From: Loxodes magnus
Lineage: Eukaryota > Ciliophora > Karyorelictea > Loxodida > Loxodidae
Direction: 5' to 3'
Assembly (NCBI GenBank): GCA_946699065.1
Contig: CAMPDV010000294.1
Location: 310,001-374,000 of the forward strand
DNA: 64,000 nucleotides
Shown here: positions 48,141 to 58,556 of the stretch, piece after piece
Numbering within the stretch: position 1 is the stretch's first letter
Layout of the letters: each line of letters begins with the position of its first letter
Notes under the pieces: model-generated
The model's input: only the letters and a program-made list of their open reading frames with translations
Database searches by the model: none
What the model was told of the DNA's origin: nothing
Program-made: the position numbers and the translations under genes

Positions 48141-50674
48141 TCAAAGTAAATTTTACACACTCCACTTTCTCATTATTTCATCAGCTATTAATAAGAGTCA
48201 TTTGTTGTCCTTACTTATTATTACTGAATATACTTCACCTTAATGTTTTATTAAGGTTATTAGATTATCGCCTGGTTAAAAATTCCATAATTAGATAGTT
48301 GAGTCACGGCAACAAAATATAAAATTATTATCATTTGTTACTGCTAAACTTATAACGCTATTAAAATATCCTTTTAAAGTTCGAATATATTGTCTATCAA
48401 AAGTCCCATATCTTTATTGATTTGTCAATTCTCTGACATTATTAATTTATTATCATGACTTAAAATTATTGCTCTAATCTGGTCTTTATGTTTTTGAAAA
48501 AGCGAATACATTGTCCAGTTTAGAAATTTCATTTCTTAATAGTCTTAACAAAACTTCCCGATACTATTGATTTATAATCTCATGTTAAAACCACCGATCT
48601 TACTCAATTCATATGTCCCTACAAAGTACGCTTCAGTTACAGATAAGATGAAACTATTATGTCTCTGCAAAGTAGCAAATGATTATGGTGATTCCAGTTA
48701 TACGTTAGTTAAATTTACTTTATTAAAATTACAATTTATTAGACATGCATTTCTTAAGTTAACACCATACATGTTGGTATTTTATAATTTACAATCTTAC
48801 AGCAATTAATCACTTAAATAAGCCCCTTTGATTCTTATTGCTTCTAAACTTTTTATATAAACACATATTTTAAATTCTTCATAATAGTTATAGCATTAGC
48901 TGAGGCTTATTCTACATAATTAAAAGTTTTAGATAATTCAATTAATTTTTTATTTTATATAACAAGTTTTAACTTTAATTCTGCTTTAATTGGTTTCAAA
49001 TTTCTTTATTATAGCATAATTAGATTTATTCAAACTATTTTATTTCAACTTTGGACCGGATAAAACTTAATTTGACAATTTTACTGCAAATATACCAACA
49101 ATCTCATTTAATATCATATTAATACTTTTAAATTCAATACTCGCCTAATCAATTTTCTACTTCATATGTCTACGAAACTTTATTCTTCAGTTTATATTAA
49201 TTTCCTTTAAACTATTTGGAGCCAATTACTGAGAGATTTAATTTACATTAAGCCTTCATTTTAAAATTAGCTATAAGTCTAAATCATTTACTTTTATTAC
49301 TTAAACCATATTTTTAATTCAATCTACAAACATTTCTTGAGTTGCCATTATGTATATTTTTTCAAGCATTAATTTACATAACTGTTCTTTATTTTACTTT
49401 TTTCCTCTTATATTATCAGTTCCTATATTTATTAGTTTAAAACAATCAAATTTTCTTGAATTTATTGTTTGATTCTTCCTATTTATTTTAACTACTTTAG
49501 GATTACTTGCTTGTCTTTTTCAAAACCAAACTACTCTAATGCTTATGATTATATTTACGTTCTATGTATACTATCTTTTCTGATTTTTATTTATTATTTA
49601 TTATTGAAAGTAGTTGTATTTATTAGTTGTGGAAGTGAATTTGTTACTTGTTGGAACTTATTTTGTTCGATGGGTTTTGAAAATGTAATATTTTTTTCAT
49701 GGTGTTAAATTTTGGCTTTTCCATAGATATAAGATATCTTAAATCACTTTATCTCAACATTTAATCAGTTAAATGATTTTTCATTATTATAAATTGCTGA
49801 CTATCTCATGTGTAATTTAAATAATTATTAAAGCAATTTTTATATTTTAGGGTTCAAATTTTTGCTTGTTACTCGTCTTTATTATTTCTTTAGGTTTTCT
49901 ATTTTTATTTATGTATCTTTTATTTCAGTGTACTATTTTTTGTTACATATTTTACCACTTTTTAATGTTCAAGTATAATTGATTATTAACTTTATTTCTT
50001 TTTATCTTCTTCATTACTTAGTACTGTATCTTATTTTTTTAAAGTTTACACCTCATTATATTACCATTTTATTTAAATTTATATGTAAATTTTTTCTTCC
50101 ATTCGAGTAGGAATATTTTCTGGATAAGTGGTTTCTAATATTTCTAGATATATATTTGTTTATTATCAAGTCAGTTGTTTCTATTACTGTATGTAAAAAT
50201 GTTTTTTTATATTTCCGAAGGTTTTTAGCTTTTTTTCTTTTGTAACTAAACTTTTGTAATAGTGGATTAGGTAGCTAATATTGTTGTTAATATTAGTTAA
50301 TATTTCTCTTCTTGATAGAAATATCATAAGATTAATATTATCATTTTTTATGCTAGTAATTTATTAAGTTATTCTTAATCAGATAAAAAATAGAAAAAAT
50401 TGAGATGATACTATTCTTACTTAATCTATATGCTATCCAAAATCTCTATATGTATCTGAAGATTTCCATTACTGCGACACATTTTTTATTTTTGTTATAC
50501 TTGAGTTTTAATTTTTTAAATCGTCTCTATAAAAATTGAGATAGATTATTCTTATTTTTTAAATGGAGTTTTTTATTTTATTTTCTTTAAAAAGATGCTT
50601 ATTTTAGAAAATTTCATTTTCTGCTAATTTTTTAGTTCATCATATTTTCCTTGCTTTATTTCATCATTAAACGT
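48141..50674 (-). pseudogene. Coiled-coil / pentapeptide / WD40 protein, unit 3 copy
   Basis: Same length (2,534 nt) as the unit 2 copy. The C-terminal ~1.5 kb is virtually identical to it, including all frameshifts, whereas the N-terminal part differs at several percent. The start position is again ACG (50672-50674). Pentapeptide and WD40 repeats are as described for 34,777-37,310. Shared lesions plus patchy identity mean the inactive form was copied or converted between units. Confidence 0.63.
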
Positions 50675-51275
50675 TCTTTCTAAAATTTTTATTATGATGT
50701 TGTTTAAATATTACTGATCTATCATATTAATATCGAAAATTTATTATGATTGAGTTTTTATCGAGAGTATAATGGTTATACTGGCTTGATTTCATTATTG
50801 GCTATGGAACATTTTTAATTATTCAAAGTTTCTAGTTTAAATGATGAAAGGAAATAATGTATTTTAGACTTGAGATGTTGACTTGATGAAAGTAGTGATT
50901 ACTTAATTAGTATTTAGATATAGGTATAGCTTAATTATTATTTGATTATAATTTTGATTTGATTAGATAAATAGTAATCTAAGTAGTACTTGCATAATTT
51001 GAATATAAGGATGTATTTAAAGATAGTTTTTTTGACTGTGTTGAATATGTTTTGGTATGTTATAAGTTGTATGCTTGTATCTGGATAAAAACAATATTTA
51101 AATAATAATTTTAAAGATGTTTAGATAAAATTTGATGCTTTATTTATTTCAGACGCTTTAAATATTTTAATAAGTAGTAACATATTTACTTAATTATATA
51201 TCTTTAAACTACTTATTTACATATAAAACTATATTATAAATATTATTAATAATATAGATATTATTATTATGTTTA

Positions 51276-52670
51276 TCAGTTATGACTTTTAATACTTCTA
51301 TAACTCAATTTTTCTAAATCAATCCTCATTATTGAAACTCTTGGCTCTTCTATAGCAAAAACATATCCATAGTTATTTCTTATTTTCATCTCCGTTAAAG
51401 CTGAAACATCTTTAAAAATTTAACTTTATTGCCATTATTCTTTGCTTCTTTTATATATTCTTCTTGAAAATTCATTCGTAAAATAATTTTTTAAACCTCC
51501 AAATATGACAAGAGGCTCTAAAGAAATTATAGGAAAAGCAACAGCTTCAGGAAGACTCAAACTTTACTTACCCCATCTATCATTCTATATATTATATTTT
51601 CATATATCTTTTAAAGTTTATCCTTTCTAATTTGCACCTCCAAAAGAATAAATATTTTATTCATCTTTATCTACTACTAAAGTTTAAAAAGCTATTTAAA
51701 ATGGAAATTAAGAGCAGTTTTATCATTTACTTTAGTTTCCTATCTTTAACTTTACTACTGATTATAATATTTGATTTTTACTAATTAATCCTCCAACCAC
51801 ATAAAGATAATTTTAAGCAGGTGATATTCCAAAGGTACCTCTTCCCTCATTTAGATCACAAAGTTTTATACTATTACCTTCATAATCAAATTATCAAGTT
51901 TCTTTTATTGCTTTCTTTTAATTTCTGTTATATCCTCCAATTAAATATAACTTATTTTTATATTCTATACTCCTATTGCCTAAAGGAATTATAAATTAAA
52001 CTTAGACTTATCGTAATTACTCTCTTTAAATATTAAATAAACTTAATTTTTAAATTTCTCAATTAAAATAGTGAATATAGTTAGATTATATAAAGTGGTA
52101 GCTTAGTTTATGTTAATTAGTCTAAATCTTATTTGGTTACTTAGTATTGTATTATAGTTTTTATCTTATTAGATTGTAAGTTAATTTAGAGTTTAGTATT
52201 GTAGGTGGTTATGAGTTATATTAGAGTATAGTTGGCTTTAGTGATTAGTAGAATTAGATAATATTTGAGTGTTATTTTTGGTAGATAAATGTTGGTTAAT
52301 GATTGATGATGATATTAGTTAGTGGTATTATGAGAGTATTACTAATGTTTGATTATTTGGTTGTAATGGTTTTAGATTTTTCCATAATTTACCTCCTTAT
52401 CTCTTTTAATTTCTATCTAGCATCTTAAATCTTTTATATGTATTATTAGTTTTAAAATATCACTCTTATTAAATCACTTTCTTAAGGTAAATCATCAAAT
52501 CTAAAATGGAATCCTTTTTAACAAATAGGACATTACATTATGCCTTATAATCAGTACTGAGTATTCAAACACAAACCACAGTAAATATGTCCACAAGGTA
52601 AGACAGTTGGAAGAGCATTAGTTAAGTTGTAATCTTCTAAGCAGATTAAGCATTTTGGTAACGCTTACAT
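51276..52670 (-). CDS. RING-finger / Kelch-repeat protein, copy 4
   Basis: 1,395 nt, ATG at complement 52668-52670, TGA at 51276. RING residues all present (C7, C10, C26, H28, C31, C34, C47, C50). TGA at codons 40, 204, 259, 316 and 357; codon 311, TGA in copy 1, is GGA here. A LINE-C insertion starts 100 bp upstream of the ATG at 52,771, at the same base as in copy 1, so its promoter region has been displaced by about 4.6 kb. Confidence 0.72.
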
Positions 52671-55619
52671 TTTTATTATTATTTAGACTACAAAAGCTAT
52701 AAAGGTAATTTATAACAGTTACCATCAAAAATACAGTCAATAGTATCTAAAACTACATTATTACTTTATTACATACTTTAAATAATCCAATATTAGGATA
52801 TTATATCAAGTACCAATCTCACAATTAGCATGCCGCCAATCTAGGATCGAGGCTGCTTAGTAAATTTAGCAAAGACATGAAAGAGCTTTACAACTTAATC
52901 AGATTATAGATATTATTTTTAAGAAAAGTGTGTTTGTCGCAAAATATTTAAACTACTAGGAGGAATGCACAAAAAGAGGCAGAAATCTTAAAACTAAGTA
53001 ACCTATCAAAAAAGTAGGTAATTTAGAACATCAAATCAAACAGCAGCTCTGTGCAAATTATTATAATGAGGAAAGAAAAGAACGAATAAATTCCATAAAA
53101 TGAGAACGAAAATATGCAGCTGAAAACCGCTTTAAGAGTAGGAGTTACCTATTTCAATCAATTTTTAGGAGAAAATTATTATAACCAAAGGCTTAGTTCA
53201 TCAGAAATGCAAGAAAATGAAATCGATCAAGCATGTATGAATTAAGGATATGGTAAAATATTGAGAGTATGAAAATCCTTCAGACAGGAATAATTATTAT
53301 TTGATTCAAAAATAAGGAAACAGTCAGACAATTTGGAAATAATTAAACTGGAAGAGTAGATACCAAAAGAACAAAGAAAAATAGAGGAATTCTACAAAAT
53401 TAATAACTATCTGATTGATTGAGCACTTAACATCTATTCAAGTTTGAACCAGGTAGAAATCCATCTTTAGCAGCACGATAAAATATTATATACAGAGATC
53501 GGAACCGTAAAAGGTACAACGTGAGCCAATGGGAAAATGAAAACTTATTTAGAATTGAAGGAGATCAAAGATGGAGAAAGTATACCAGATAAGTTAAAAG
53601 AAGGAGGTATAAGCACTTACTTGAGTCAGTCTGGAAATCCCATACATGTATCTTTGTATCGCCAACTATTAATTTGAAAATATATGAACTGTGACAAATA
53701 AGAGCATAACACAAATTAATACTTAGGAAAAAGGGCTATAAGGGAATCGATTAAAAATGTTGAGGAAGTAAAAATCATGTTGATTTATTCGGAAATCAGG
53801 AATAAAATGCCTTACTATAAAGAGAGACAGATAGCGAAGGAAAAGAAAGTGAAGGAAACTGAAGAGAGTAAACTTCAAATAGATTAACACGTTTTATTTC
53901 TAGCAAAAGAAGCAAGTTTAAACAATACTAAGGTTACTTTAAAAGCGATCGACTTTAATAGATACTTAACTACAAAATTAAATAAATAAAACTGAGACGA
54001 AGCAATCAATGTCACAAAAAACAAAAAGTAAAATAGGAAATATGGCAAAACAAATGAAGCAACTAGAAAGTAGTGATAGAAAGAAAGTATGCATAAACAC
54101 AACGCTGTCTCAGAAAAGACATAAAATATATAATGGTAAGGAAGATAATATTGAGTAAAAATATTGAAGACATAAGTACAGGAAAAATAATAAACATTAT
54201 AACGATTTTGTTTTCACGCTATTAAAGAAGTAGAAGCTAAAAATGCAGAGTAGGAGGATCAAGAAAAATAGGAAGTACAAGGAAATAATAATATAATAAA
54301 ATAGACAGAATTAAACATAGGCACAGCAAATGTCAGAGTATTAAAATCAAACAAGGAAGAATTAAGCAAGATTATGTGTGAAAAGAAGAAGAAATTATGG
54401 CGATTTGAGAAATGTTTGTGAAAAAACTGCTGAAATACCTTATATATACGGATTCAGAGCAATAATAAAATTGAGCACAAAACATTGCAAAGGAGTAGCA
54501 TTTTATATAAAAGATGGATTATCCGCAGAACCGAAGTATTTGATATAGAGGACCTCAATCAAGCAGAATTATTTTAGAGAGGAAGATTAATAGGTTTAAC
54601 ACTTGATGATCAGCTAGCATTGATAAACGTATATAGCACTACAACATCTTACTCTGATTAATTAATACCCTTTTTTGAAAGTTTATAATAATAAAAAATA
54701 GCAGCAAACGCAAATGATAATAAATTTCAATATTAGGAGATTTTAATGCTCATATTCCCCAATTTAAAATCGTATGAGTAGAACAATACAGGCTAATACT
54801 TATTTAACTGATGAAAGATTATCATTTGGAATGTAAAAATCCAAATCAAGATCCTTCCTACATCATAACATAAAGGAAAGGAAAATTTAAAATAGAATAA
54901 TTCTTAAGGGATATCATGCCTAACATTATCAGCACAAAATTCTATAAATAGAGACCAATAGAAGATTATTAGTCAGGTAAATAAAGATAAAAATTGCGGA
55001 AGAATATCGAAAAAAACTCATAATTTAAAAGGATAACTTTCAAAAATTAAAATAATAAAAGGTTCAAGAGAGATTGAAAGAATGATTCGAGAAAATAGAT
55101 CTTAGCGAATTCAAAAATTAAGTTAGTGAAGCATACTTTGAAAAATGATCAGAATATATCCAAGAAGCGATCAAAGCAATATGTGAATTTGTAACAAATT
55201 AAATGAGAAAATGCTAATATACAACAAAAATAATAAAACCAAGAAAACATTTCTAATAGCAGACGAAATAAGTAAAATGTCTAATTAGAAAAGGATGCTT
55301 ATAAATTGATAATTATATTAAAATGAGATAAGAATCAAGGAGAAAATTTAGACTGCATCAAAAAAAGATAGGAAAAATCAATTAAATATTTTCCTAGATG
55401 AAATTAATTAAGGAAACTTAAACAACACTTGAAAAGGAATATAAAAATGATTAAAGTAGAGAAAATTACACCATGGACATTAATTAACAAAAAGGATATT
55501 CCAAATTTAAAAAAAAGCTGAGAGAAGCTCTATAAAAGTGGCAAATACAGATTAAAAGACTCATACAGGAGTACATAAACAGAATAAGTTAAAAAAGAAA
55601 AATTTAGTGTGCTATATAG

Positions 55620-56440
55620 AAAAGCTCTCCTTTAAAAAAGCTGCAGGACCTGATGGAATATAAATAGGAACAATAAGAGCTGGAGAAGATAAGCTTGTTA
55701 ACCTAATCACAATATTAGCATAGAAAATAATACAATCCGGAGCTATGCCAAGTAAAATTAAAGGATCTTTTATTATATTATTTCATAAAAAAGATAGAGC
55801 GGAAGATCTTATGAATTATAGGCCGATTTGTCTTTTAATTCATATAGTAAAAATTTAGATCTCTGATTATTTGGATAAATAAACTCATATTTGAGCAGGT
55901 GTGACGATGAATTATAATATGGCTTAAAGCAAGGCGAATCATGCTTATAACAAATCTTCAATCTAAGAACTTTACAAGAATGACTTCAGCAAAATAATTA
56001 AGAAGAAGCAGTAATATTTATTGATATTAAAAAAGCATTTGATTCTATAATAAAAGAAGATATATGAAAGATACTAAATGAAATTGAAATACCCGAGTAA
56101 ATAAGCAAGCTTATTGCTGAATTGTACAGAGAAGAAACAAAGTTAAAAATAAATGATTTAATATCAGAACAGTTTTAAACGGGGGAAAGGAATTAAATAA
56201 GGTAGCACTTGTTCCCCAAAGTTATTCAATACTATAATAAATAAACTTCTCAACTAACTAAGATAAAACAAAGTAGGAATAACTATAAGTATGGAATTAG
56301 AATATTATACAAAGGAAAGATATATGGGAGCATTAGCATATGCAGATGACATTGTAATGATTATAAGTCCAGGCCAATTACAAGAGATGATTGAAATACT
56401 ACAACAGTGATCGTAATAATAAGATGAAAATTACAAATAA
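55620..56440 (+). pseudogene. Reverse transcriptase domain of LINE-C copy 2
   Basis: Clear non-LTR RT: KKAAGPDGIQIGTIRAG (start of block 1), SFIILFHKKDRAEDLMNYRP (fingers), FIDIKKAFDSI (block A), and YADDIVMI at about 56,337-56,360 (catalytic YADD). A frameshift sits between the fingers and the GFKQGESC block near 55,900. TGA at 55981 (LQE-TGA-LQQ) and 56065 (KEDI-TGA-KIL) are in frame and Trp fits both, the second very well. TAA/TAG serve as Gln throughout. Confidence 0.8.
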
Positions 56441-56944
56441 GACGTAGTGAATGCTATGAAAAGGATAGACAATGAAAATTTGACAAATAATATATATAAA
56501 TAAAATGGTAATATTAAGAGTGAAGGAATATAAATATTTAGGATACTGATTTCTAGAAAGTATCTTTTTGAACAAAATTTACAGTCAAGAATATGTCAAA
56601 AAGCATAAGCATGAATTTGTGTAAGCCAGCTAATTTCTTATCTAAGGTTCCATTCATTGATCAATTTATTGATAGTAAGCAAAAGAGATTAAGCTATTTA
56701 TTTTATATTTTAAACTTCTTTTATTAACTTCTAATCTTCCAATTATATAATAAGAATAATTACTTAAGTTATGTATATTGTTAAATGTTTTCGTGGGGAA
56801 TACTTATTTTTTGGAGTCATATTTTTATATGATTTCATAATAGTTTTATTAATTAAAGTTTGATGAATAAATGATTAATTTAATTTTAAATTATTATATA
56901 TTTTAAAACCGCCATAGTTGTTTGAAGGTGAACAACAAGGTCGT

Positions 56945-57154
56945 CTTCATCAGAGGTTGGGGAAGTTAAGTACCCATAATCGACTTTATGTCTTCCTCTG
57001 CTTTGGTTTGGCCTAGAGATATAAGATTCTTAGACCTTCGGCACTGGCTTAACTTGGATTTAATTCTGGAACGAAAAAGAAATAATATTGCGAACTTCAT
57101 CAGAGGTGGGGAATTTAAGTACCCATAATTGACACATGTCGTCCTCTGCTTTGG
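56945..57154 (+). ncRNA. Duplicated hairpin module in the LINE-C 3' UTR
   Basis: Two ~60-nt copies (56945-57006 and 57095-57154) share CTTCATCAGAGG, GGGGAA-TTAAGTACCCATAAT and CCTCTGCTTTGG. CAGAGG pairs with CCTCTG, GGGG with the ACCC segment, and the inner GAC(TT/AC)-ATGTC varies between copies, consistent with a conserved fold. Just downstream, GGACCTCCAGC near 57,188 resembles GGACCTCTAG of the LINE-B 3' UTR. Confidence 0.55.
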
Positions 57155-57230
57155 TGATGCAATGAGACACAATCCTGCCATGTCATTGGACCTCCAGCAA
57201 GTATTAAAGATTACGAGTATTCTAAAATTA

Positions 57231-57340
57231 TATCAGTATTGAGCATTTTTATCAGTACTGAATAATTATACCAGTATTGAACAAGGTTTATCAGTATCTG
57301 ATAATTTTATCAGTAACAAACATTCTTGTCAGTATGAAAC
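57231..57340 (+). repeat. ~20-nt tandem repeat (TATCAGTAT units)
   Basis: Six degenerate units each starting with a variant of ATCAGTAT/ACCAGTAT/GTCAGTAT, spaced about 18-21 nt apart. Between the paired hairpins and the terminal hairpin of LINE-C. Confidence 0.7.
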
Positions 57341-57351
57341 ATTTTTTTTAA

Positions 57352-57385
57352 AGAGCTGCGGACCAACGAGAGTGGTATGCGCTCT
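57352..57385 (+). ncRNA. Terminal 3' hairpin of LINE-C
   Basis: AGAGCTGC ... GCGCTCT stem with inner ACCA/TGGT pairing. LINE-B's end (minus strand of 31609-31641) has the same outer stem and loop side, with inner ACACC/GGTG instead: compensatory change. It is followed by a TTTA-type tail in both families, as at many LINE 3' ends. Confidence 0.65.
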
Positions 57386-57653
57386 ATAATAAAATTTATT
57401 TATTTATTTATATATATTTTGTTAGAACTTAGGCATTCTCTTTATTCTTTCAGAGAACTATATTTAAAATTGCATAGTTTAAATATTAATTATAAATCTA
57501 ACTTTTTGTAAAATGAGTAAATAGTTTTTATAAATAAATGAAAAGAAAATAAAAATATATAAGATAAATTTATAAATAGCATTGTAACATAACATAATTT
57601 ACTAATTTGTCAATACCTTTATTTGGCTTGTTATTTATGTGTTATAAAAAGTC

Positions 57654-57900
57654 TCAAGAATCGTCGAAAGACTTATTGAAATTGTTAATTTCTTCTTCAA
57701 ATTCATATTCTTTAATTGCATATCTTTGGCTTCTAATCTATCCTTTCTTTGCCGTTAGTATTTTATTCGAATCTCAGTCTTTTCCAAGCATTTGATTTTT
57801 TCTACTTATTTTGATTTTAAAAATATTTGCTAGAGTGATATATCTCCACCAATAATTTTTCCTTTATAGATCACCTCCAGACACAGAATAAATATAAGAA
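57654..57900 (-). pseudogene. ORF1-D related C-terminal fragment (unit 3)
   Basis: Minus-strand frame reading SVSGGDLQRKNYWWRY ... LGKD-TGA-DSNK ... RYAIKEYEFEEEINNFNKS and TGA at 57654. It aligns with the ORF1-D C-terminus (SPEGKLYKKKLY ... LGPN-TGA-D ... RYAIEEASSEKDLND). The TGA after LG(K/P)(D/N) is conserved between the two. Knuckles and N-terminus are missing. Confidence 0.55.
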
Positions 57901-57950
57901 AGGTTTTTTAAGGAGTAGTTTATTTTTGTTTTTATGTATTTTTGGTATCT

Positions 57951-58556
57951 CCAAGTTTTTAAACTAAATTCTGTATTAAAGATTTGATTATAATTATAGA
58001 GTTACTTAATTTCAATTAAATGCTGTTTATTTGCTTAATTAATTGCTAAACTACATCCTTTAGTTTTTATTTTAGCTTATAGCGAACAAATCTAAATAAA
58101 GGTATCTTATAGTTAATTAGAGAATTGGTTTTATGTGGGATTTGATATATAATAATTTAATATTGGATGATATATTAAAAATAATAAGATAAAGAAGATG
58201 TTTAAAAATAGAAAGTTATTGATGTTAATTTTGAAGAATAATGTATTTTTGGTAGATATATTGATAAGGAAAGAAGAAAATTGTTGTAAATAAGTAATAA
58301 ATTGTAAGATTAAATTAAGTAAAAATTTGATTAGTAAGTTTTTTATAAACTAAATGAAAAATGAAATATAAATAGGATCGTAAAGATAAAAAGTAAGAAT
58401 AAAAGAATTTTTATAAAGAATTTAATTATTCACAATCAAAAAGTAAAGTAATATCTCTTGCCATTAACTGAACTAATTGTATAATACATTAAAAAGATTA
58501 TCTTTTCGAATTGAAAATTTAAGCAATTATTTAAAAAGGTAGGAGTGATAATAAAT
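57951..58556 (+). repeat. Direct repeat bracketing the array, right copy
   Basis: Partner of 22,262-22,840, same orientation, best conserved at both ends (57,951-58,050 and 58,260-58,556). The array therefore sits between two copies of this sequence. Confidence 0.6.

Larger units (their letters stand above)
52771..57412 (+). mobile_element. LINE-C copy 2, near full length
   Basis: A 4.6-kb insertion between the RING gene and the ORF1-D remnant of unit 3; the other two units are continuous here (25,918 and 40,254). Order: Lys-rich 5' coding region, APE endonuclease (about 54,310-55,000, with LGDFNAHIP near 54,733-54,759), connector, RT (about 55,620-56,440), a 3' UTR with two matching hairpins, a 20-nt tandem repeat, a terminal hairpin and a (TTTA)n tail at 57,386-57,412. 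Several frameshifts and in-frame TGAs make it inactive. One TGA, near 54,405, replaces the Gln (TAA in copy 1) of the MAIQE endonuclease motif. Confidence 0.75.
22841..57950. repeat. Tandem segmental array, period ~13.4 kb
   Basis: Homologous landmarks recur at 22,840 / 36,270 / 49,634 (end of the coiled-coil domain), at 25,918 / 40,254 / 52,770 (upstream of RING) and at 31,609 / 44,975 (LINE-B end). Each unit has, left to right: WD40-pentapeptide-coiled-coil gene (minus), RING-Kelch gene (minus), zinc-knuckle ORF1 (minus), coiled-coil remnant (minus), a structured repeat, and LINE-B (minus). Unit 1 lacks the WD40 part and unit 3 stops after the ORF1 remnant. Some stretches (34.3-36.3 versus 47.6-49.6 kb) are virtually identical while others differ at several percent, implying patchy homogenisation. 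A ~95-bp deletion at the TTCACTCCA repeat near 43,500 distinguishes unit 2 from unit 1. Confidence 0.85.
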
